Notes: generated by a model from the letters alone, not told the origin. A stretch of DNA of 41,242 bases from Erythrobacter sp. (GCA_030065195.1 JASJDE010000014.1:1-41242), one strand, 5' to 3'; shown: positions 1 through 7,840, numbered from the stretch's first letter. Made by a program: numbers and translations.

Positions 1-484
<484 letters not shown>

Positions 485-526
485 GTTCAGTATCGGCGGG
501 CACTCAGGAGCGAGGAGCCCGCCAAC

Positions 527-874
527 ATGGCCGACCACCCGATCTTCAAAATGGCCTTCTCGAAGATATACCCGATGTATGTCCAGAAGGCGGAAAAGAA
601 GGGCAGGACCAAGGCCGAAGTCGACGAAGTCCTGCGCTGGGTCACCGGGTATTCGCAGGAACAACTGGACAGCCAGCTTGAGCGCGAGGTCGATTGTCGC
701 GGGTTTATCGAAGAAGCCAAGCTCAATCCCGATCGCGAATTGATCAAGGGCGTTGTCTGCGGCGTCCGGGTGGAGAATGTCGAAGAGCCGCTAATGCGCG
801 AGCTGCGATATATGGACAAGGTGGTCGACGAACTCGCCAAGGGGAAGAAGATGGAGAACATCCTGCGCAGCTAG
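527..874 (+). CDS. DUF2200 family protein
   Basis: A 115-residue soluble protein beginning [11 protein letters not shown] and containing [15 protein letters not shown], the signature of the DUF2200 family. These are small, highly conserved bacterial proteins of unknown function. Length is normal for the family. The ATG at 527 follows a good ribosome site (GAGGAG, about 9 bases upstream) and lies 42 bases after ilvC, so it may be read through from ilvC. No signal peptide or membrane segment is present. Family membership is recognised from sequence; the biochemical role is unknown. Confidence 0.85.
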   Translation: MADHPIFKMAFSKIYPMYVQKAEKKGRTKAEVDEVLRWVTGYSQEQLDSQLEREVDCRGFIEEAKLNPDRELIKGVVCGVRVENVEEPLMRELRYMDKVVDELAKGKKMENILRS

Positions 875-936
875 GCCGAGCGCGAGATGCTCCGCTCTAA
901 GGTTCTGTAAACCCTCCGGATGTTCTAAGCCGCATC

Positions 937-1542
937 ATGATCGACTATCGCTCCAACGGATTCGTGCTGATCGTGTGCGCCATATTGTGGGTCGTGCTCG
1001 GCGCGCGTTTCCTGATCAATTCGGCGACGACGGAACGCGAATACGTGCCGCCAAAGGCGTCGCAGCAAGCGATCGAGAGTTTCGTCCGGTCGCAGCTCGA
1101 CTCGCTGCAGGCGCGTTCCTTTGCCGAAGGCATCGAACTGTGCGGTTTCGTATTCGAAGACGAGAACGGTAATCTGGACACGACCGAAGTCTATGTCGGC
1201 GAAACCGCAAGCTGCAGCTACGACTATCGCTGGCCGCTCGATGTCCGGCCCGTCGCAGGCTATCACACCCATGGCGGTTACAATCCGCAATACGACGACG
1301 AGGCCCCGTCGATCTTCGACATGGAACAGGATATCGAATTCCGGATCGACGGCTATGTCTCGACGCCCGGCGGTCGGTTCTGGCGCGTCGACTGGCAGAA
1401 CGAACGCGCGATCCAGATTTGCGGGGAAGGATGCCTCGCACAGGATCCCAAGTACCGCCCATGCCCTGCGGACAGACCGGTTATGCAATATTCACTGGCA
1501 GAGCTGAGAACCAGGATCACCGTCGCCGAGGCCAATTGCTAA
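937..1542 (+). CDS. DUF4329 domain protein with N-terminal membrane anchor
   Basis: A 201-residue protein. Residues about 8-27 form one hydrophobic segment (F-V-L-I-V-C-A-I-L-W), so the rest is probably periplasmic or a membrane-anchored domain. Residues about 50-165 resemble DUF4329, a JAB/MPN-like fold: a Y-H-T-H-G-G-Y motif at residues 109-115 supplies two His, followed by S-I-F-D-M-E-Q-D, as in JAMM-type metal sites. Many DUF4329 domains occur at the C-terminus of toxins, but here the domain stands alone behind a membrane anchor, with no immunity-like neighbour. Cys residues near the C-terminus may form disulfides. The ATG at 937 lacks a strong ribosome site. A metal-dependent peptidase role is inference from the fold. 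Confidence 0.7.
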   Translation: MIDYRSNGFVLIVCAILWVVLGARFLINSATTEREYVPPKASQQAIESFVRSQLDSLQARSFAEGIELCGFVFEDENGNLDTTEVYVGETASCSYDYRWPLDVRPVAGYHTHGGYNPQYDDEAPSIFDMEQDIEFRIDGYVSTPGGRFWRVDWQNERAIQICGEGCLAQDPKYRPCPADRPVMQYSLAELRTRITVAEANC

Positions 1543-1595
1543 GCTGCCAATTCTCGCTTGGCGCAGGCCAAAAACTGCCATTCCCAAACCCGAAA

Positions 1596-1622
1596 GCCGC
1601 CCGCGGATAGTCCGCGGACGGC
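1596..1622 (+). terminator. Hairpin in the intergenic region after the DUF4329 gene
   Basis: Arms 1596-1607 and 1611-1622 pair over 12 positions with one mismatch (a wobble if read on the minus strand) around a TAG loop. Two more A-T pairs extend the base and TTCTTC follows on the plus strand. It lies 54 bases past the DUF4329 stop. The U tract is weak, so terminator function is plausible rather than proven. Confidence 0.4.
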
Positions 1623-1699
1623 TTCTTCGAGCCCTCCATTGCAACCCTTGGGGCTCAGGCAATCTGCAGCGACAAGGGTTCGCTTCAGACAGCCCAAAG

Positions 1700-1750
1700 A
1701 AAAAAGGTGTGGCCGAAGCGACTAGGAGGACAGTCGCCCCGACCACACCT
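1700..1750 (-). terminator. Rho-independent terminator of the Ala/Cys-rich gene
   Basis: Read on the minus strand, AGGTGTGG (1750-1743) pairs with CCACACCT (1712-1705) and is followed at once by a run of T. An inner GCGACT/AGTCGC stem lies in the loop. It begins 13 bases after the stop codon of the gene ending at 1764, a textbook position and shape. Confidence 0.85.
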
Positions 1751-1763
1751 AAGCAGCGCGCCG

Positions 1764-2153
1764 TCAGGCTTTCGGCGCGCAAGCTCCAGCTTCGCAACCG
1801 GCTGCGGCGCAAGCGCTCGCATCGCAGGCAGCGGCACAGGCGTTCGCCGCGCAGGCACTGGCGGCACAAGCGGAGGCGACGCAGGCGCTCGCGGCGCATG
1901 CACTGGCACCGCAGGCGGCGGTACAAGCGGCACCGGCACACGCGCTGGCGGCACAGGCATTCGCCGCGCAAGCACTGGCGGCACAGGCGTTTGCGGCGCA
2001 GGCTGCGCTCGCACAGCCGGCGGACGCGCAGCCGGCCGCCGCACAGGCCGTCGGCCCACATTGGGCGGCTGCAGGTGCGATCGGCGCGGTCGATGCGACC
2101 GCGAGGCCGCCTGCGACCATCAGCATTTTTGCGAGATTTTGTGGCTTCGACAT
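1764..2153 (-). CDS. Exported Ala/Cys pentad-repeat protein (20 Cys in 98 residues), function unknown
   Basis: I do not recognise this 129-residue protein. Residues 1-30 are a Sec-type signal peptide (K near the start, hydrophobic core, A-P-A-A-A before Q31); there is no lipobox. The remaining 98 residues are twenty units that each begin with Cys: C-A-A-S-A, C-A-A-N-A, C-A-S-A-G and similar. Eighteen units are five residues long; two (C-T-A-A and C-A-A-A) are four. Nearly every other residue is Ala, Ser, Asn or Gly. The ATG at 2153 has AAGGAA about 7 bases upstream; an in-frame extension to 2318 would destroy the signal peptide. It lies 106 bases downstream of a YHS-protein gene on the same strand and has its own terminator, so it is a real transcription unit. 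Metal or redox binding is a guess from Cys content and YHS context. Other frames are also open here because of low complexity, but they lack signal, start site and terminator logic. Confidence 0.8.
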   Translation of the reverse strand: MSKPQNLAKMLMVAGGLAVASTAPIAPAAAQCGPTACAAAGCASAGCASAACAANACAASACAANACAASACAGAACTAACGASACAASACVASACAASACAANACAAACDASACAAAGCEAGACAPKA

Positions 2154-2196
2154 TTGAAAGTTCCTTTCGGCATCCATCCGTTTTTCTGAGTAAGGC

Positions 2197-2245
2197 GGCG
2201 CCCCGGCACGGGTGTTCAGGGGGTCAGGGGAAGTGCCGGAGCGCC
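2197..2245 (-). other. Intercistronic hairpin between the YHS gene and the Ala/Cys gene
   Basis: Arms 2197-2209 and 2233-2245 form a 13-pair stem around a 23-base loop. The only irregular pair is a G-U wobble when read as minus-strand RNA and an A-C mismatch on the other strand, so it fits a transcript in the direction of the flanking genes. There is no T run after it. It could cause partial termination or stabilise the upstream message, giving the two genes different expression. Confidence 0.5.
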
Positions 2246-2259
2246 TAACTGGTTGAAGA

Positions 2260-2739
2260 TCAGTCGCCGAAGCGCTTGCCATCGGGGATCTTGGTCCAGG
2301 CTGGGTCGGACTTAGCAATGAAGCCTTCGACGTCGCCGAGCCATGTCTTCTGAACGTTATTGTTGAAGTTCAGATAGAGCTTGCCGTTGTGGATCTTGTA
2401 GAGAGTGGGATCACCGGGTGCGAGCGCACCGCGGCTCATGGCCCAGGCACAGTGGCCGCCATATTGCGGGGCATAGGCTTCCGGATTGGCCTTGAATTTG
2501 TCGGCGTTGGACTGGCTGGCAAAGTGGAACTCGGCACCATTGTGCTTCACCATGAATCTTGCGCTGCCTTTGACGGGGACGCCGTCGCCCTGGAAGTAGC
2601 TTACCGTGTCGTAGCCGCTGACAGCGATGTTGCTGCCTTCCACGCCAACGAAGACTCCGCCATCGGCTTGCACCGGTGCGGTGATTGCGATCGGCGCTGC
2701 AACGGCTGCGGCGGCGATCATGAGGTATTTGAGGTTCAT
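2260..2739 (-). CDS. Exported YHS domain protein (Cys member of the YHS (seleno)protein family)
   Basis: A 159-residue protein with an N-terminal signal peptide (M-N-L-K-Y-L-M, hydrophobic core, V-Q-A before D). The body matches the exported YHS family whose members sometimes carry selenocysteine: V-S-G-Y-D-T-V-S-Y-F, F-A-S-Q-S-N-A-D-K-F, Y-A-P-Q-Y-G-G-H-C-A-W-A-M and a D-G-K-L-Y-L-N-F-type end. The residue that is Sec in some relatives is Cys here. YHS domains are linked to metal handling, particularly copper, but the role of this subfamily is not established. The ATG at 2739 has AGGAG upstream. It is probably co-transcribed with the downstream Ala/Cys-rich gene. A paralogue with a lipoprotein signal lies at 4720-5289. 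Confidence 0.85.
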   Translation of the reverse strand: MNLKYLMIAAAAVAAPIAITAPVQADGGVFVGVEGSNIAVSGYDTVSYFQGDGVPVKGSARFMVKHNGAEFHFASQSNADKFKANPEAYAPQYGGHCAWAMSRGALAPGDPTLYKIHNGKLYLNFNNNVQKTWLGDVEGFIAKSDPAWTKIPDGKRFGD

Positions 2740-2908
2740 CGGGGTTCTCCTGAAAACTGCGTTGTGCGGCGGCCATTCGATCGGCTTTCAGGCGGGGGTT
2801 CGTCAGGGGGATTGCCAGCAGGGGAGACTGGCTTGGGTTTCCCGAGAGCCGCTGAATGGCCGCGCACATCACGGGGTTCGCGGCGATTGCGAAAATGGTT
2901 TCAACACT

Positions 2909-2924
2909 TGCAAAAAAATTTGCA
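2909..2924. promoter_or_regulatory. A-tract inverted repeat in a divergent intergenic region
   Basis: TGCAAA-AAAA-TTTGCA is a perfect 6-4-6 inverted repeat in an unusually AT-rich patch between the YHS gene (minus) and the hydroxy-acid dehydrogenase gene (plus). A further partial copy (TGCATTTTGC) follows directly. Its position between divergent starts fits an operator or promoter. No regulator is identified. Confidence 0.4.
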
Positions 2925-2996
2925 TTTTGCCTCTGGAACGCGCGCACCCTCGAACTCTCGACAGGCTTGACGCAATCGGCCACAGCCGAATTCGCG

Positions 2997-4145
2997 ATGC
3001 GCCTTTCAGACTGCCACAACATCGAGGACTTCCGGTCACTGGCGAAGGCGCGCCTGCCCTTCCCCGTTTTCGACTATATTGACGGAGCAGCGGACGACGA
3101 GCTGACCAAGGCACGCAACACCGCAGCCTATGATACGGTCGATCTCGTCCCCGATGTGCTTGCAGGCGTCGAAAAGCTCGACACCCGTTGCACGATACTG
3201 GGCCGCGAAAGCGCCCTGCCCCTGATGCTGTCCCCGACGGCGGTGCAACGCGCCTTTCACTGGCAGGGCGAGACGGCGGTCGCCAAGGCGGCAGAGAAGT
3301 TTGGCCTATGGTTCGGGATTTCGAGCCTCGCGACCCGCTCGATCGAGGAGATCGCCGCGCTAACCGACGGTCCGAAACTGTTCCAGCTCTACGTGCACAA
3401 GGACAAGGGCCTGAACACACATATGATCGAGCGCTGCCAGGCTGCACAGTTCGACGCACTCGCGCTGACCGTAGACACGATCGTTTCCGGCAAGCGCGAA
3501 CGCTGCTTGCGAAGTGGCTTTACCACCCCGCCCCGCTTCACTCCGGCGAGCGTGTGGAGCTACGCCACCCGCCCGCGCTGGACTCTCGACTACCTGCTGC
3601 GCGAGGAATTCCGCCTGCCCAATCTCGATACGCATGTAAGCGAAGGATCGAGCAAGCCCGTCAGCATTGCCGAATACTTCAATACCATGCTCGACACTTC
3701 GATGGATTGGTCGACCGCGGCAGCGATCCGCGAGCAATGGGGCGGAACCTTCGTGCTCAAGGGCGTCATGAGCGCTGCCGATGCCCGGCATGCAGTCGAG
3801 ATCGGCGCGGATGCGATCATGCTTTCGAACCACGGAGGGCGGCAGCTCGATGGTTCGCGCAGTCCTTTCGACCAACTGCCGGAGATCGTCGAAGCGGTTG
3901 GCGGGGAGATCGAGATTATCTGCGACGGCGGTGTGCGGCGAGGCACGCATGTGCTGAAGGCCCTGTGCAGCGGCGCGACCGTGGCTTCCGGCGGTCGATT
4001 GTATCTCTACGCGCTGGCTGCGGCGGGCCAGGAAGGGGTCGAGCGGGCGCTGGGTATCCTGAAGGATGAAATCGAACGCGGCATGCGGTTGATGGGCGTC
4101 AGGCGGATCGATCAACTCACCAGCGATCGCCTGCGACATCGTTGA
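2997..4145 (+). CDS. FMN-dependent alpha-hydroxy-acid dehydrogenase (L-lactate dehydrogenase/LldD family)
   Basis: A 382-residue TIM-barrel flavoenzyme that oxidises L-2-hydroxy acids to 2-oxo acids. Visible family features are Y-I-D-G-A-A-D-D-E near residue 27 (the Tyr that contacts substrate), Q-L-Y-V mid-barrel, V-L-K-G with the FMN-contacting Lys about 255, S-N-H-G-G-R-Q-L-D-G with catalytic His about 279 and the substrate-binding Arg, and D-G-G-V-R-R-G for phosphate binding. Starting at ATG 2997 (M-R-L-S-D) gives the normal family length; the frame is open upstream to 2856 but that extension is not family-like. No strong ribosome site is seen. It is divergent from the YHS gene. Lactate is the likeliest substrate, but mandelate, glycolate or another hydroxy acid cannot be excluded. 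Confidence 0.9.
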   Translation: MRLSDCHNIEDFRSLAKARLPFPVFDYIDGAADDELTKARNTAAYDTVDLVPDVLAGVEKLDTRCTILGRESALPLMLSPTAVQRAFHWQGETAVAKAAEKFGLWFGISSLATRSIEEIAALTDGPKLFQLYVHKDKGLNTHMIERCQAAQFDALALTVDTIVSGKRERCLRSGFTTPPRFTPASVWSYATRPRWTLDYLLREEFRLPNLDTHVSEGSSKPVSIAEYFNTMLDTSMDWSTAAAIREQWGGTFVLKGVMSAADARHAVEIGADAIMLSNHGGRQLDGSRSPFDQLPEIVEAVGGEIEIICDGGVRRGTHVLKALCSGATVASGGRLYLYALAAAGQEGVERALGILKDEIERGMRLMGVRRIDQLTSDRLRHR

Positions 4146-4212
4146 CTGTCATAATCCTGCAAAGCAAGTGTCGCCTTAGCGCGATCCAGAATATGCGCCG
4201 AACGGGGAACCC

Positions 4213-4647
4213 ATGACCAAACTTTCTGCGACACTCGCCGTGGCATCCTTGCTCGTGCTGAGCGCCTGTGGAGGCCCTAGCGATCAGCCTTCCAGCAATT
4301 CCGCCGAGGATTTCGCAGCACGGATCAACGGTGGCAAAGCCCAGGCGACTCCCGGCACCGTTCAGCCGACCGTCGCTGAACCCAAACCCGGTGCCGCACC
4401 CGGACCCTACACACCCGGTACGCACACCGATCCGACTGTCGCTTGCGGCGCCAATGTGATGGGCCCATATCTTGGCAGGCAAGCCGACGAAGCGACGCGC
4501 AGCGAAATCGTTGGCGTGATCGCTGGAACCAACGAAGTGCGCTTCGTCATGCCGGGGGGAGAATACATCGAACCCAATCCGCGTAGCCCTCGCCTCAACC
4601 TGATGCTCGATGCGACGGGAGTAATCCGCGACGCGCGTTGCGGATAA
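4213..4647 (+). CDS. Lipoprotein with peptidase inhibitor I78 domain
   Basis: A 144-residue protein. Residues 1-19 are a lipoprotein signal ending in the lipobox L-S-A-C. A Pro/Ala/Gly-rich linker (about residues 20-75) follows. The C-terminal 65 residues match the I78 serine-protease-inhibitor family: C-G-A-N-V then Y-L-G-R-Q, a V-R-F-V-M-P-G core, R-L-N-L-M-L-D and a terminal I-R-D-A-R-C-G, with the two Cys that normally form the disulfide. It presumably protects the envelope against serine proteases from its membrane anchor. It is convergent with the second YHS gene and shares a bidirectional terminator. The domain call rests on pattern recognition. Confidence 0.78.
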   Translation: MTKLSATLAVASLLVLSACGGPSDQPSSNSAEDFAARINGGKAQATPGTVQPTVAEPKPGAAPGPYTPGTHTDPTVACGANVMGPYLGRQADEATRSEIVGVIAGTNEVRFVMPGGEYIEPNPRSPRLNLMLDATGVIRDARCG

Positions 4648-4653
4648 ACAAAA

Positions 4654-4693
4654 CCCCCGCCGCCGACCCTCTCACGGAGCCATGCGACGGGGG
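4654..4693. terminator. Bidirectional terminator between convergent genes
   Basis: CCCCCG-CCGC (4654-4663) pairs with GCGACGGGGG (4684-4693) with one mismatch. On the plus strand it is followed by CTGCTTT; on the minus strand it is followed by TTTTGTTTA. It lies between the I78 lipoprotein stop (4647) and the YHS lipoprotein stop (4720). Confidence 0.75.
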
Positions 4694-4719
4694 CTGCTTT
4701 AGCCTGAAAATTCGTCAGC

Positions 4720-5289
4720 TTACTGCTGTTTGTAGTGCTCTTCCGGCGAGTGGTTGGGATAGTTCACGTCGCCCTTGGCGATAAAGCCGGGAATATCCTT
4801 TTCCCAACGGCCCTGAACGTCTTCGTTGAAGTTCAGATAGAGCTTGCCGTCGACAATCTCGTACACGTTGGGATCGCCCGGAGCGAGCCGGTCGTTGGCG
4901 CCGATCGCCCATGCGCAATAGCCACCATAGGCCGGAGCGTATCTTGCCGGGTCTTCGATGAAGGCATCGGCATTGTCCTGGCTGGCGAAGCGATAGTCGA
5001 AACCGTTATAGCGGACGGTGAATTCTTCGGCGCCTTCGACGGGGACGCCATCACCGACGAAATAGCTCACCACGTCGAATCCGCGAACGGCCAGGGTTTC
5101 GCCGAGCTCCTGAGTGTAGATCGGACCAGTCGCTTCGCCACCGAGATCGCGATAGAGGGCGACTTCGGTTGCAGCTTCGTTTGCCACGTCGGTGGCGACA
5201 GCGGCTTCGCTTTCGGCGGCGTTGTCGGCCGGGGTGCCGCACGCGGCGACAGTGGCCATGAGGGCAATTGCAAACAGGGACTTCTTCAT
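4720..5289 (-). CDS. YHS domain lipoprotein, paralogue of the 2260-2739 protein
   Basis: A 189-residue protein with a lipoprotein signal (lipobox V-A-A-C, Cys 17) followed by an Ala/Glu-rich linker and a YHS (seleno)protein-type domain: V-R-G-F-D-V-V-S-Y-F, F-A-S-Q-D-N-A-D-A-F, Y-A-P-A-Y-G-G-Y-C-A-W-A, then P-N-V-Y-E-I-V-D-G-K-L-Y-L-N-F-N. As in its paralogue, Cys stands at the potential Sec position. The ATG at 5289 has a very strong ribosome site (AGGAGGA). It is monocistronic, ending at the bidirectional terminator. Probably anchored to a membrane facing the periplasm, whereas the paralogue is likely soluble. Confidence 0.85.
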   Translation of the reverse strand: MKKSLFAIALMATVAACGTPADNAAESEAAVATDVANEAATEVALYRDLGGEATGPIYTQELGETLAVRGFDVVSYFVGDGVPVEGAEEFTVRYNGFDYRFASQDNADAFIEDPARYAPAYGGYCAWAIGANDRLAPGDPNVYEIVDGKLYLNFNEDVQGRWEKDIPGFIAKGDVNYPNHSPEEHYKQQ

Positions 5290-5448
5290 AATTTCCTCCT
5301 AAAAGAACTTTGTTGCGGGGCAACGCTGGTGGTTTCGCGGCACTTGATGAGAAGGTTACACTTTTTCTGATGCACCATGGTTCGCTTCGCCGGATAGGTG
5401 CTGCTCCCCGTCTTGCCATCCGGCAGAAATTGGGCAATGCACACAGGT

Positions 5449-5499
5449 ATGACTGAACGCTTCGGACTGCTGCTACGACTTACACGCCCTTGGGCGTGA
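5449..5499 (+). CDS. Predicted leuA leader peptide (16 aa, Leu-rich)
   Basis: ATG at 5449 opens a 16-codon frame: M-T-E-R-F-G-L-L-L-R-L-T-R-P-W-A, then TGA. Four of the sixteen codons are Leu (CTG, CTG, CTA, CTT), clustered at positions 7-11 and including the CTA codon that is rare in GC-rich genomes. It stops 86 bases before leuA. The end of the frame pairs with a downstream segment and a competing stem exists (see the attenuator entry), the architecture of ribosome-mediated attenuation known for leuA in proteobacteria. Only a weak AGG is seen before the start. Translation has not been shown; the call rests on position, codon content and structure. Confidence 0.6.
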   Translation: MTERFGLLLRLTRPWA

Positions 5500-5548
5500 T
5501 CGGCGGCGTGCGAGTGGACGCGGCCTGACGCTCAAGGGACAAGCCGCC
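5487..5548 (+). promoter_or_regulatory. Putative leucine attenuator with competing stems
   Basis: CCCTTGGGCGT (5487-5497, the last codons of the leader peptide) can pair with ACGCTCAAGGG (5528-5538) over 11 positions with one G-U wobble. GGCGGC (5502-5507) can instead pair with GCCGCC (5543-5548). The two stems exclude each other, so a ribosome stalled at the Leu codons could decide which forms. No clear U tract follows, so the off state may act by a route other than intrinsic termination. Confidence 0.5.
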
Positions 5549-5585
5549 ACCCGACTTCCCGATTATCCGCGACGAGCCTTCTTTC

Positions 5586-7262
5586 ATGACCATGCTCACA
5601 GAGCCATCCCGCAAATACCGACCCTTTCCGCAAATCGACCTGCCCGACCGGCAGTGGCCTTCCAAGGTGATCGACACCCCTCCCCGTTGGCTGTCGACCG
5701 ACCTGCGCGATGGCAACCAGTCGATCATCGATCCGATGGATGCGGTGAAGAAGAAGCGCTTCTTCGACCTGCTTGTCGACATCGGCGTGAAGGAAATCGA
5801 AGTCGGATTTCCCAGCGCCGGCGCGACCGAGTTCGACTTTATCTCCGGCCTGGTGCAATCGGGCGACATCCCCGACGACGTGACTGTCCAGGTGCTTACC
5901 CAGAGCCGTGAAGACCTGATCCGCACCAGCTTTGAAAGCCTCGATGGTGCACGTTCGGCGATCGTCCATCTTTACAACGCGGTCTCACCCGCCTGGCGCG
6001 ACATCGTGTTTCGGATGTCCAAGGACGAAGTTCTCGAAATCGCTGTCGCCGGAGCGAAAGTGATGCGCGACGAAGCGGCCAAGCGTCCCGGCACCGAATG
6101 GCAATTCCAGTATTCGCCCGAGACTTTCTCGACCGCCGAAATCGACTTCAGCATCGAGGTTTGTGCCGCCGTGATGAAAGTGCTGGCACCCACCGCAGAA
6201 CGGCCCATCATCCTCAACCTGCCCGCCACCGTCGAAGCGGCAACGCCCAATATCTACGCCGACCAGATCGAGTATTTTTGCCGCAACCTGCCAAACCGCG
6301 AAGCGGCGGTGATCTCGCTCCACACCCACAACGATCGCGGCACCGGCGTGGCGGCAGCCGAGCTTGGCTTGATGGCCGGGGCGGACCGGGTCGAAGGCTG
6401 CCTGTTCGGCAATGGCGAGCGCACCGGCAATTGCTGCCTCGTGACGGTCGCGCTCAACATGTACACGCAAGGGATAGACCCCGGCCTCGATTTCTCCGAC
6501 ATCGATCGGGTTATCGAGACGGTCGAATACTGCAACGACCTGCCCGTCCACCAGCGCCACCCTTACGGCGGCGAACTGGTCTTCACAGCGTTCTCAGGTT
6601 CGCACCAGGATGCCATCAAGAAGGGCTTCGAGGCCCGCAGCACCCAGAACGACGAAGACTGGCGCGTGCCCTACCTGCCGATCGACCCGGCCGATCTCGG
6701 ACGCGACTACGAAGCGGTCATCCGCGTCAATTCGCAAAGCGGCAAAGGCGGCTTCGCCTGGGTGTTGGAGCAGGATCAGGGGCTCAAGCTGCCCAAGAAG
6801 ATGCAGGCCGACTTCTCGAAATCGGTCCAGCGCCTCGCCGACGAGCTGGGTCGCGAGCTGAACGCCGCGGACATCTGGGACGAGTTCAAACGGACCTACC
6901 ACGTGCAGACGCAGGACAAGCATTTCCAACTGGTCCGCTACGAGGAAAGCCGGGCCAGCGACGGCACGCGGCTGTTCGCCGGGAGCATTGCCGTTGCCGG
7001 TGAAGAACGAAGCGTCACCGGACGCGGCAATGGCCTGATTTCCAGCGTGGTCACCACGATCGAGGAGAATTTCGACGTCGAGCTCAAGGTCCGCGACTAC
7101 ACCGAGCATGCGCTGGGTTCGGGCCGCAACGCCCGCGCGGCCGCCTACCTCGAATGCGAAAGCAACGGCCGCATCATTTGGGGCTGCGGTATCGACGAAG
7201 ACGTTGCAACGGCGAGCGTGAGAGCGGTTTTGAGCGCGGCCAACAGCGCTGGTACCCAGTGA
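5586..7262 (+). CDS. leuA: 2-isopropylmalate synthase (type 2 LeuA)
   Basis: A 558-residue enzyme that condenses acetyl-CoA with 2-oxoisovalerate, the first committed step of leucine synthesis. The long N-terminal lead and length of about 556 residues mark the LeuA2 type found in actinobacteria and many alphaproteobacteria. The HMGL-like barrel starts with [10 protein letters not shown] (metal Asp and catalytic Arg, about residues 37-46), and H-T-H-N-D-R-G-T-G gives the two metal-binding His. G-N-G-E-R-T-G-N follows, and the C-terminal 130 residues form the leucine-sensing allosteric domain. Start is ATG 5586 or ATG 5592. A Leu-rich leader peptide precedes it, suggesting attenuation besides feedback inhibition. 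Its stop overlaps the DUF924 gene start. Confidence 0.97.
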   Translation: MTMLTEPSRKYRPFPQIDLPDRQWPSKVIDTPPRWLSTDLRDGNQSIIDPMDAVKKKRFFDLLVDIGVKEIEVGFPSAGATEFDFISGLVQSGDIPDDVTVQVLTQSREDLIRTSFESLDGARSAIVHLYNAVSPAWRDIVFRMSKDEVLEIAVAGAKVMRDEAAKRPGTEWQFQYSPETFSTAEIDFSIEVCAAVMKVLAPTAERPIILNLPATVEAATPNIYADQIEYFCRNLPNREAAVISLHTHNDRGTGVAAAELGLMAGADRVEGCLFGNGERTGNCCLVTVALNMYTQGIDPGLDFSDIDRVIETVEYCNDLPVHQRHPYGGELVFTAFSGSHQDAIKKGFEARSTQNDEDWRVPYLPIDPADLGRDYEAVIRVNSQSGKGGFAWVLEQDQGLKLPKKMQADFSKSVQRLADELGRELNAADIWDEFKRTYHVQTQDKHFQLVRYEESRASDGTRLFAGSIAVAGEERSVTGRGNGLISSVVTTIEENFDVELKVRDYTEHALGSGRNARAAAYLECESNGRIIWGCGIDEDVATASVRAVLSAANSAGTQ

Positions 7263-7840
7263 CCGAAGCTCTGCCCAATGCCGATCTGCCTGAAGAAGCA
7301 CGCTCGGTGCTGCGGTTCTGGTTCGTCGACCTTATGCCGGAGAATTGGTTTTCCACTTCGGAACCGATCGACGAGACGATAGCCCAACGCTTCGCAGACC
7401 TGCATGGACGTGCTGCATCCGGGGATCTTGACGACTGGACGGGAACCCCGCGCGGGACACTGGCCCTGATAATCGTGCTCGATCAGTTCTCCCGCAACAT
7501 TCACCGAACGAGTGGCAAAGCCTTTGCATGCGACGAGAAGGCGCAGTCGCTCGCCGTTTCGGCGATTAGGAAGGAGTTCGATGAAAGGCTGGGATTGGAT
7601 GAACGCCAGTTTCTCTACATGCCGCTGATGCACGCCGAAGACCGAGACTTGCAGGCACTCGCTCTGGAGAAATACGAAGCACTGGCCAGATCGGCGCAGG
7701 AGATTGTGGGCTTTGCGCGCATGCACCACAGCATCATCGAAAGGTTCGGCCGCTTTCCATATCGCAACCCCCTGCTTGGCCGCGAATCCAGCGACGGCGA
7801 GCGCGCATTTATTGAAAAAGACGGCAATCCCTTCTCTTGA
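7259..7840 (+). CDS. DUF924 family protein
   Basis: A 193-residue soluble protein with the DUF924 hallmarks: V-L-R-F-W-F near the start, W-F-S-T mid-N-terminus, the strongly conserved [21 protein letters not shown] and a final [16 protein letters not shown]924 proteins are TPR-like alpha-helical proteins of unknown function. The start is GTG 7259, which overlaps the leuA TGA by two bases (GTGA), so translation is coupled to leuA. The frame is open further upstream inside leuA, but the extension is Arg-rich shadow sequence. Coupling to leuA does not prove a role in leucine synthesis. Confidence 0.85.
   Translation: MTEALPNADLPEEARSVLRFWFVDLMPENWFSTSEPIDETIAQRFADLHGRAASGDLDDWTGTPRGTLALIIVLDQFSRNIHRTSGKAFACDEKAQSLAVSAIRKEFDERLGLDERQFLYMPLMHAEDRDLQALALEKYEALARSAQEIVGFARMHHSIIERFGRFPYRNPLLGRESSDGERAFIEKDGNPFS

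Noticed and set aside
1707..2248. Long plus-strand frames (Arg-rich and Gly/Thr-rich) opposite the Ala/Cys gene
   Set aside because: They are by-products of the repetitive low-complexity sequence. The minus frame alone has a signal peptide, ribosome site and terminator.
2260..5289. Possible selenoproteins among the YHS genes
   Set aside because: Cys codons occupy the motif position and no internal in-frame TGA occurs, so no selenocysteine is needed.
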